Shown one piece after another: positions 6,914 through 12,145 of a stretch of DNA of 12,145 nucleotides. Both the position numbers and the translations under genes were made by a program. Within the stretch, counting starts at the first letter, position 1, and each line of letters opens with the position of its first letter. The DNA is from an uncultured Methylobacter sp. (lineage in GTDB: Bacteria; Pseudomonadota; Gammaproteobacteria; Methylococcales; Methylomonadaceae), in assembly GCA_903831545.1 (NCBI GenBank), contig CAIKYI010000672.1:1-12145 (forward strand), written 5' to 3'. The notes under the pieces are model-generated. The model was not told the origin of the DNA, searched no databases, and was given only the letters and a program-made list of their open reading frames with translations.

Positions 6914-6947
6914 CACTACCGGAAACGTTGATACGATTCCGGTAGTG
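6914..6947 (-). terminator. Intercistronic hairpin between hcp and the reductase gene
   Basis: CACTACCGGAA (6914-6924) and TTCCGGTAGTG (6937-6947) form a perfect 11-bp stem with a 12-base loop. On the minus strand, the direction of transcription, it is followed by CTTTTCTGG, a poor T tract. It is probably a partial terminator or an mRNA-stability or processing element that lowers expression of the reductase relative to hcp. Confidence 0.55.
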
Positions 6948-6956
6948 AGGAAGGGT

Positions 6957-8624
6957 TTAAGCCGCTTTGCGTGATAATGAAGCTTCGATGTCTGCCTGTG
7001 CGGTGGTATTGGGTAGTAGTCCAAACTTGTCTACCAGCACCTGGACCAAGTTGGGGGTCAGGAAGGCTGGCAGCGTGGGGCCCAGGCGGACATTGCGGAT
7101 ACCCAGAGCCAGCAAGGTCAGTAAAACCGCAGCTGCTTTTTGCTCAAACCAGGACACGACCAGCGACAGGGGTAGTTCATTGACTCCGCATTCAAAAGCC
7201 TCAGCCAGCGCGGTGGCAATTTTGATCGCCGAATAGCTGTCGTTGCATTGTCCCAAATCCAGCAGGCGCGGAATACCTCCGATGTCGCCGAAGTCATGCT
7301 GATTAAAGCGATATTTGGCGCAGCCCAAGGTCATGATCACGGTATCCTGTGGTGCCTGTTCGGCAAAATCAGTGTAGTAATTACGACCGGATGCAGCGCC
7401 GTCGCAACCGCCTACCAGGAAAAAGTGACGAATCGCGCCCGACTTGACCGCCTCTATTACCTTGTCTGCTACACCCAGCACCGCATCACGGCCAAAACCA
7501 ACGGTAATGGTTTTTTCACTGACGGCATCTTTAAAACCAGGCAATGCCTTGGCCGCCTGAATTAATGGCGCAAAATTTTTGTCACTGATATGACGCACAC
7601 CGGGCCAACCTACCGGGCCTGCGGTAAAAATGCGCTGACGGTACTGTGGTTGCGGCTCAATGATGCAGTTGGAGGTCATTAAAATGGCACCGGGAAACTC
7701 TGTAAACTCCTTTTGCTGATCCTGCCAGGCACCACCATAATTACCAACCAGATGCGAATAAGCTTTCAGTTTTGGGTATGCGTGAGCGGGCAGCATCTCG
7801 CCGTGCGTATAAATATTGATGCCCGTATCCTTGGTTTGCTCCAGCAACGCGGCCAGATCGCCCAAATCATGGCCGGAAACCAGAATGGCCTTGCCCGGGG
7901 TCGGTGTGACTAATACCTGAGTTGGCTGTTGCGCACCAAAACTGCCGGTGTTGGCTTCATCCAGTAAGGCCATCACTTCAAGATTTAAAGTACCCAATGC
8001 CATTGATTGATTCAGCAGTGCATCGACATCGGTAGGTGCCGAGCTTAAAAAATCCAGCGCATCTTCGATACCCGTATAAACGGTAGCGCTTTCCCTGCCC
8101 AACGCATAAGCATGGTGCGCATAGGCGCAAACGCCCTTCAGGCCATAAAGCACCAGTGACCGTAAGCCGATGATGTCCGGACCCACGTTTTCAAGTCCAG
8201 CATTGATGCCCACCTCGGCGGCCTGTTTAAGCAGTCCGTCCAGGTCCGCAGCAGGTTGCCAGATAGCAGAACCGGTCAGTTGTTCAGGCATCTGGTCGGC
8301 TGCAAGCGCAGCTGTAATATAGCTTGCCTTGACCCGGTCTCGTACCAGCGCCGCTTCCTGTAACAGCGTACTGAAACGGGTCGGATTGAAATTTACATTG
8401 GTCAGCGTGGTGAACATGCCATATAGCATGAATTCGCCAGCGGCATTATCTGGTACATTGAGGGCGCGTGCGCGTTTGGCATATTGGGCTATGCCCTCGA
8501 GGCCGTGTATCAGTAAATCCTGCAAATCGGAGGTTGTGGCATCTTTGCCGCACATGCCCTTGGCAGTCGCGCAGCCGCTTTCAACATTGGAACGATCGGT
8601 TTGTTCGCATTGGTAACAAAACAT
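6957..8624 (-). CDS. hcp: Hybrid-cluster protein (hydroxylamine reductase), class II
   Basis: Hcp contains a standard iron-sulfur cluster and a hybrid Fe-S-O cluster. It reduces hydroxylamine in vitro, and in E. coli it acts as an NO reductase and protein S-nitrosylase under anaerobic NO stress. The protein has 555 residues. N-terminal cysteines C3, C6, C18 and C25 have the class II spacing of E. coli Hcp. Hybrid-cluster ligands are all visible: H252 (SGHDLGDL), E276 (THGEMLP), C320 (SNCIIEP), C407 (GGCDG, the persulfide site), C435 (LGCAKYRF), C460 (GQCNDSY), E494 and K496 (WFEQKA). The ATG at 8624 is chosen over an in-frame TTG at 8627 because AGGAGA at 8632-8637 is then seven bases upstream. 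It is the first gene of a two-gene operon and is transcribed from a sigma54 promoter under probable NorR control. Confidence 0.96.
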   Translation of the reverse strand: MFCYQCEQTDRSNVESGCATAKGMCGKDATTSDLQDLLIHGLEGIAQYAKRARALNVPDNAAGEFMLYGMFTTLTNVNFNPTRFSTLLQEAALVRDRVKASYITAALAADQMPEQLTGSAIWQPAADLDGLLKQAAEVGINAGLENVGPDIIGLRSLVLYGLKGVCAYAHHAYALGRESATVYTGIEDALDFLSSAPTDVDALLNQSMALGTLNLEVMALLDEANTGSFGAQQPTQVLVTPTPGKAILVSGHDLGDLAALLEQTKDTGINIYTHGEMLPAHAYPKLKAYSHLVGNYGGAWQDQQKEFTEFPGAILMTSNCIIEPQPQYRQRIFTAGPVGWPGVRHISDKNFAPLIQAAKALPGFKDAVSEKTITVGFGRDAVLGVADKVIEAVKSGAIRHFFLVGGCDGAASGRNYYTDFAEQAPQDTVIMTLGCAKYRFNQHDFGDIGGIPRLLDLGQCNDSYSAIKIATALAEAFECGVNELPLSLVVSWFEQKAAAVLLTLLALGIRNVRLGPTLPAFLTPNLVQVLVDKFGLLPNTTAQADIEASLSRKAA

Positions 8625-8700
8625 CAAGTATTCTCCTAAAGATTAAATGGAAGGTCGGACATAGGTTGCTTTGGAATTTCTCCCCACTGCCTACGTAAAA

Positions 8701-8716
8701 GCATTTACCATGCCAA
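8701..8716 (-). promoter_or_regulatory. Sigma54 (-24/-12) promoter of hcp
   Basis: On the minus strand the sequence TTGGCATGGTAAATGC, followed by TTTT, matches the sigma54 consensus TTGGCACG-N4-TTGCW. GG (8714-8713) and GC (8702-8701) are separated by the required 10 bases. Transcription should start about 12 bases further, near 8689, leaving a leader of about 65 bases before hcp. The divergent gene encodes a sigma54 activator, which strongly supports function. Confidence 0.85.
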
Positions 8717-8757
8717 GCGATAAACCTTGTGTTTACAGATCGGTTAAAGGTATTGTT

Positions 8758-8768
8758 GTATATTTAAC
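8758..8768. promoter_or_regulatory. NorR-type site 1 (GT-N7-AC)
   Basis: GTATATTTAAC fits the GT-N7-AC core bound by NorR. It is the site nearest the hcp sigma54 promoter, about 45 bases upstream of its -24 element, and the least symmetric of the three. Its centre, 8763, is 24 bases from the next site. Confidence 0.6.
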
Positions 8769-8777
8769 ATCGCTAAA

Positions 8778-8796
8778 AGTTGTCTAATAGACTACT
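8778..8796. promoter_or_regulatory. NorR-type site 2, extended palindrome
   Basis: The core GTCTAATAGAC (8782-8792) is a perfect palindrome around one base and fits GT-N7-AC. The symmetry extends to AGT and ACT on the outside, giving a 19-bp dyad with one mismatched pair. Its centre, 8787, is 24 and 20 bases from the neighbouring sites, so the three lie on nearly the same helix face. Confidence 0.7.
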
Positions 8797-8801
8797 GAGT
8801 T

Positions 8802-8812
8802 GTCAATATGAC
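8802..8812. promoter_or_regulatory. NorR-type site 3, overlapping the norR start codon
   Basis: GTCAATATGAC fits GT-N7-AC and has the GTCA-N3-TGAC symmetry. It contains the norR ATG (8808-8810). A bound NorR here could block transcription or early elongation of norR as well as serve as one of the enhancer sites for hcp. Confidence 0.65.
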
Positions 8813-10352
8813 TACAAACCCGTTTTTTACCTCGCTCATTTCGATGGTTGCCGATCTGTCCATGCAAATGTCTGCAGAGCAACGTTATCAACGCTTGTTA
8901 CAGCATTTAGGCCGGATTTTTCCTTGCGATGCCTCGGCGTTACTGAAGTTTGAGAGCCATAGCCTGATACCGCTTGCGGTTAATGGCTTATCGGAAGATA
9001 CCCTGGGGCGACGTTTTATTATCAGTGAGCATCCGCGTCTAGCCCTCATTTTAGCTTCCGATCGGGCGGTACGCTTTGCCGCTGATTCCGTTCTGCCCGA
9101 TCCTTATGATGGTCTCGTTGAATCAGATGATGATCAACTGCTGGTGCATGATTGCATGGGGGTTACGTTGTTTATCGACGGAGAACCATGGGGTGTTTTA
9201 ACGCTTGACGCCCTATCTCCCGGTACGTTTGACAATATTGACCCGATGGAATTTAGCACCTTTATCAGCTTGACAGCTGCCACGGTTAAGGCGGCAGGGC
9301 TGATTACCTCTTTGGAGCAGCGAGTGCGTTATGCGACGCAAACCGTATTCAAGGAAAATGCCGACCAGGACATGATCGGTGAGAGTGATTGCATGAAGAC
9401 ATTGCGCAACGAAATTTCCATCGTCGCACCATCGGAACTTGCCGTTTTAATATTGGGTGAAACGGGTGTAGGTAAAGAACTGGTTGCCCAACGCATCCAT
9501 ATGGAATCGAATCGCGCCGATCAAGTTATGGTGTATGTCAATTGTGCGGCCCTGCCCGAGAGCATTGCCGAAAGCGAATTGTTTGGTCATACCAAGGGCG
9601 CGTTTTCCGGTGCTATTTCTGATCGAACCGGTAAGTTTGAATTGGCTGACGGTGGCACGCTTTTTCTGGATGAAATAGGCGAATTACCGCTATCACTTCA
9701 GGCCAAATTACTGCGCACCCTCCAGAATGGTGATATCCAGCGCGTTGGTAGTGATCGGCAAATCAAAGTCAATGTGCGGATCATTGCCGCGACCAATCGT
9801 AACCTGCAACAGGAAGTTTCCGCCGGGTTGTTTCGCCCGGATCTTTATCATCGATTAGCTGTTTACCCCATGCAGGTTCCGGCCTTACGCGAACGCGGCA
9901 AAGATGTACTATTGCTAACCGGTGCTTTTCTGGAAAAAAATCAGCAACGCCTGGGCATTAAAAAATTACGTCTGGATCAGAGCGCCAAGCAAGCCTTATT
10001 GGCGTACCATTGGCCGGGCAATATCCGTGAACTTGAGCATTTATTGAGTCGGGCGGCATTAAAATCAGCGACCCAGGAAAATCGTCAGGCGGATTTTATA
10101 ACCCTATCACTGGCTTATCTGGACATCATGCCCAATCAGCCTAAGCCGATGAGCGATATACCTTTTAATACAGTAACAGAGCAAGCTGCGCCAATAGATT
10201 TTAAAAGTGCCGTTGACGAGTTTCAGCGCCAACTGATCCAGCAACAGCTCGCCAAACAGCAGGGTAATATGGCCGCTACTGCACGCATGCTGGGTCTGGA
10301 TCGGGGGAATTTTCATCGCTTACTAAAACGACTGGAATTATCTGGTTTTTAG
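8808..10352 (+). CDS. norR: NorR, NO-sensing sigma54-dependent activator
   Basis: This gene encodes a bacterial enhancer-binding protein of 514 residues (E. coli NorR 504). The N-terminal GAF domain (about 20-165) holds the NO-sensing non-haem iron, and the conserved candidates are here: R77, D98, Y100 and D101 (LPDPYDG), H114 and C116. The AAA+ domain (about 190-420) has Walker A GETGVGKE at 217-224, Walker B LFLDE with D288-E289, and the sigma54-contacting L1 loop at 264-269. That loop reads GAFSGA instead of GAFTGA. The C-terminal helix-turn-helix covers about 486-509. In E. coli NorR drives norVW. Here the divergent target is hcp plus a reductase, with a sigma54 promoter and three NorR-type sites between the genes. 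No strong ribosome binding site precedes the ATG. Confidence 0.95.
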   Translation: MTTNPFFTSLISMVADLSMQMSAEQRYQRLLQHLGRIFPCDASALLKFESHSLIPLAVNGLSEDTLGRRFIISEHPRLALILASDRAVRFAADSVLPDPYDGLVESDDDQLLVHDCMGVTLFIDGEPWGVLTLDALSPGTFDNIDPMEFSTFISLTAATVKAAGLITSLEQRVRYATQTVFKENADQDMIGESDCMKTLRNEISIVAPSELAVLILGETGVGKELVAQRIHMESNRADQVMVYVNCAALPESIAESELFGHTKGAFSGAISDRTGKFELADGGTLFLDEIGELPLSLQAKLLRTLQNGDIQRVGSDRQIKVNVRIIAATNRNLQQEVSAGLFRPDLYHRLAVYPMQVPALRERGKDVLLLTGAFLEKNQQRLGIKKLRLDQSAKQALLAYHWPGNIRELEHLLSRAALKSATQENRQADFITLSLAYLDIMPNQPKPMSDIPFNTVTEQAAPIDFKSAVDEFQRQLIQQQLAKQQGNMAATARMLGLDRGNFHRLLKRLELSGF

Positions 10353-10877
10353 ATTCGAACCTGGATTGAGTGTAATGATCTACTATTCTCGACCATAAAG
10401 CGGCCAGTCGCGACCGACGGGAATAAGCGGTTTTCTAAGGCCATTTTTACAGGATTCATTCGTGCAGAGTTTGGGGGTTACGCTACAAGCCAAGCGATAT
10501 AGATAAAAACATGCCGTTATGAGACCGCAAAATCGGAAAAACTGGAGAAACCCAGGTTAACAATGAAAATCGGTGAGCAAAAAATAAATTTTTATACTTC
10601 TGGATGATTGCTTGTTCGAGAATAGAAAAATTACTGCGAGAAATTCAATTTTGGCCAGACTTTCTGTTTACAACGTTACACGAACAAACCATTTACCTAT
10701 CAAATGAACAAAAAAAACTGACTCCAAATGGCATTTCCTTGTTGCGGTTTCTATGCTCGGACAGTCTCCCCGGGAGGCAAGTAGCGTTATAATTTTCTAA
10801 TCAAATAAATAGAGATATTAAAATGATACCGTTAATGATGGGTTTGTTGAGTCATGAGTGTCTTTCTGTAGGACTTT
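10353..10877. other. Gene-poor region after norR
   Basis: No convincing gene is seen in 525 bases. It holds an 8-bp palindrome GTCGCGAC within a GC-rich patch near 10400-10430, an 11-bp palindrome CTCCCCGGGAG at 10766-10776, and a perfect -10 hexamer TATAAT at 10788-10793 without a matching -35. An ATG at 10604 opens 62 codons with no ribosome binding site. An ATG at 10823 opens 33 codons, beginning MIPLMMGLLSHECLSVGLFI, but runs into the 3' end of the minus-strand gene. I see no terminator hairpin directly after norR. Confidence 0.3.
10604..10792 (+). CDS. Doubtful small open frame
   Basis: This is a 62-codon frame with no ribosome binding site, no recognisable family and no membrane segment. 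It is listed only because the region has nothing else. The middle part (FLFTTLHEQTIYLSNEQKK) is protein-like but not diagnostic, and chance is the more likely explanation. Confidence 0.15.
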   Translation: MIACSRIEKLLREIQFWPDFLFTTLHEQTIYLSNEQKKLTPNGISLLRFLCSDSLPGRQVAL

Positions 10878-11195
10878 TTATATTGGACTGGCAACCTTAT
10901 CCACTAACAAGGTGTAGCGATTAAACGAACGTCCGTTATTTTTCTGTTCTTTGCCGTGAAACGTCACGGTGACTAAATCGCCCAGGGCGGCGTTATGTTG
11001 TTTCAAGCTGTGCATCAAATATCGATTTAGGACAACACCGACAATCGCACCCTTATTCTCCTGTAAAAAAAGAGTTTTCTGTTCGTTATAAAGTAAATCA
11101 TTAGGAGCGCCACTGCATTGAATCATGCCCGTAATTGTGTCGTTTGCCGAAGGTTGCCAGTATGTCACTTTGTTGATTGGATGGTTTTCAGTCAT
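10878..11195 (-). CDS. Small conserved-looking protein, unknown function
   Basis: This gene encodes a 105-residue protein that I cannot assign. It has a single Cys and no membrane segment or signal peptide. The second half, GDLVTVTFHGKEQKNNGRS then FNRYTLLVDKV, is an alternating strand-turn-strand pattern like an OB-fold or other small beta barrel. That is an impression, not a family match. ACAGG eleven bases upstream is a modest ribosome binding site. The gene starts 15 bases after the stop of the upstream minus-strand coding remnant, spacing typical of an operon, so the two were probably one unit. It lies downstream of, and on the same strand as, uvrA, separated by about 360 bases. Confidence 0.6.
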   Translation of the reverse strand: MTENHPINKVTYWQPSANDTITGMIQCSGAPNDLLYNEQKTLFLQENKGAIVGVVLNRYLMHSLKQHNAALGDLVTVTFHGKEQKNNGRSFNRYTLLVDKVASPI

Positions 11196-11210
11196 TTTTT
11201 AACCTGTTTA

Positions 11211-11417
11211 TTAATGTGTATAACTGGGTGCAATTGTACTTAGTTCATCATAATTTTGCTCAATAGTAATAAAAGTATGGGGATCCACTATTAGCTTGAT
11301 GGCCTCATGCAAGATCGGATCAGAGTCACTTAAGATATTGTGGCGTATAGGTCCGCTGGCAAGGTTTGTGCAAAAGGTGTCATCAGGTCTAGCGATAGAA
11401 ACTCTTATGAAAAAACT
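11211..11417 (-). pseudogene. Coding remnant upstream of the 105-aa gene
   Basis: A minus-strand frame of 68 codons between a stop at 11418-11420 and its own TAA at 11211-11213 has clear protein character, for example DDTFCTNLASGPIRHNILSD, LHEAIKLIVDP and FITIEQNYDELSTIAPSYTH. It has no ATG, GTG or TTG codon, so as it stands it has no usual start. Further up in the same frame, at 11433-11495, another piece reads ASDSAFENAIAAWEDF and ends in a stop. The family is unknown. I read this as a 5'-truncated or frameshifted gene that once preceded the 105-residue gene. Confidence 0.45.
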
Positions 11418-11519
11418 TTAACAACCTTAATTTTAAAAGTCCTCCCAAGCCGCAATTGCATTTTCAAAGGCGGAGTCGGATGCCTGTTGATTATATTATT
11501 TCGTGTAAACCGCTTACTC

Positions 11520-11551
11520 CCGGAGACGCTTCGCCTGTCTTGCCTTTTTTA
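11520..11551 (+). terminator. Weak terminator-like element between convergent reads
   Basis: On the plus strand GGAGAC (11522-11527) can pair with GTCTT-CC (11537-11544, interrupted), followed at once by TTTTTT at 11545-11550. It lies just past the uvrA stop on the opposite strand. The stem is short and imperfect, so this is a weak call. It would stop plus-strand transcription entering uvrA. Confidence 0.3.
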
Positions 11552-11557
11552 GATTTA

Positions 11558-12145
11558 TTAAAAAAATCGTTTTAAATACATTCCGGTATGAGAGGCTTCG
11601 TTTTCGGATACCTGCTTCGGTGTGCCTTCTGCAACCAAGGTTCCACCCCCATCACCACCTTCAGGACCCATGTCGATAAGCCAGTCTGCGGTTTTAATGA
11701 CATCCAGATTATGTTCGATAACAATGACGGTATTGCCGTGATCGCGCAAGGTATGCAACACGGTCAACAATTGCTTTATGTCATGAAAATGCAGACCGGT
11801 GGTCGGTTCATCAAGAATATATAAGGTTTTGCCGGTGTCGCGTTTTGATAATTCCTTGGCAAGCTTCACCCGCTGGGCTTCGCCGCCGGACAAGGTCGTC
11901 GCATTCTGTCCCAGGGTAATATAGCTTAAACCTACTTCAACCAGTGTATGAAGTTTGCGGGCCAGAGTCGGTACCGGACTGAAAAACAGCGCCGCGTCTT
12001 CAACGGTCATGTCCAGCACCTGATTGATGGTTTTGCCTTTATAGCGGATTTCCAGCGTTTCACGGTTATAACGTTTCCCGGCGCAGTTATCGCAATGTAC
12101 GAAAATATCCGGAAGGAAATGCATTTCAACTTTAATGACGCCATC
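11558..12145 (-). CDS. uvrA: UvrA, excinuclease ABC subunit A (C-terminal part)
   Basis: This is the C-terminal 195 residues of UvrA, the damage-recognising ATPase of nucleotide excision repair that loads UvrB. The frame is open to the window edge, so the N-terminal three quarters lie outside. Visible parts are the [10 protein letters not shown] segment of the last zinc finger, the ABC signature [19 protein letters not shown], Walker [14 protein letters not shown], and the switch histidine in [14 protein letters not shown]. The sequence ends [12 protein letters not shown], the normal length for the family. Similarity to E. coli UvrA is high throughout, and nothing suggests damage. It is a housekeeping gene that marks ordinary chromosome at this end of the window. 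Confidence 0.97.
   Translation of the reverse strand, partial: DGVIKVEMHFLPDIFVHCDNCAGKRYNRETLEIRYKGKTINQVLDMTVEDAALFFSPVPTLARKLHTLVEVGLSYITLGQNATTLSGGEAQRVKLAKELSKRDTGKTLYILDEPTTGLHFHDIKQLLTVLHTLRDHGNTVIVIEHNLDVIKTADWLIDMGPEGGDGGGTLVAEGTPKQVSENEASHTGMYLKRFF

Noticed and set aside
7248..7565. 105-codon plus-strand frame inside hcp
   Set aside because: It is a frame antisense to the conserved hcp sequence with no supporting start signal. The same applies to the plus-strand frames at 6424-6675, 6967-7236 and 8329-8616.
8625..8627. TTG one codon before the hcp ATG
   Set aside because: The ribosome binding site spacing is four bases for TTG and seven for ATG, and the ATG gives the standard N-terminal cysteine numbering.
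11340..11552. 70-codon plus-strand frame
   Set aside because: It lies antisense to the more protein-like minus-strand remnant and has no ribosome binding site.
11480..11575. 31-codon plus-strand frame beginning MPVDYIISC, with GGAG just upstream
   Set aside because: It overlaps the end of uvrA tail to tail and contains the terminator-like element. It is too short to support without a homologue.

Overview
The window reads as a stretch of gammaproteobacterial chromosome, most likely from a methanotroph of the Methylococcales type. That assignment is inference. It rests on an E. coli-like UvrA, Hcp and NorR set, together with a flavin/iron-sulfur reductase whose closest recognisable relative is MmoC, the reductase of soluble methane monooxygenase. 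No rRNA, tRNA, CRISPR array or intact insertion sequence is visible.

Layout. (1) Positions 1-743 hold no convincing intact gene, only short open stretches in one frame broken by stops. (2) 744-1990: a Ser/Gln/Thr-rich small protein of unknown function is followed by a stand-alone HEAGH metallopeptidase of FtsH peptidase (M41) character without an AAA module. (3) 1991-2385: a nested inverted repeat, a decayed minus-strand coding remnant and the promoter region of an arsenic operon. (4) 2386-5416: arsR-arsC-arsD-arsA, all on the plus strand and all apparently intact. Immediately downstream, where the efflux permease is expected, is only the broken N-terminus of an Acr3-type arsenite permease (about 5465-5628), with a one-base frameshift in a C run followed by loss of the rest of the gene. 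Arsenate reductase, metallochaperone and ATPase are kept, but the local pump is lost.

(5) 5856-8624: a minus-strand pair, hcp (hybrid-cluster protein, class II) followed by an MmoC-like 2Fe-2S/FAD/NADH reductase, with an 11-bp-stem hairpin between them. (6) 8625-10352: divergent from hcp is norR, encoding a GAF-AAA+-HTH NO-sensing sigma54 activator. The intergenic region holds a very good sigma54 (-24/-12) promoter pointing at hcp, and three GT-N7-AC palindromes of NorR type at nearly even spacing, the last overlapping the norR start codon. NorR therefore probably senses NO, drives the hcp-reductase pair and may control its own gene. The reductase would supply electrons to Hcp, replacing the usual Hcr.

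(7) 10353-10877 is gene-poor. (8) 10878-11417: on the minus strand, a small unrecognised protein (105 aa) directly follows a coding remnant without a start codon. (9) 11558-12145: the C-terminal 195 residues of UvrA, minus strand, running off the window end.

The reductase-Hcp-NorR module and the decapitated ars operon are the two points that most deserve attention.
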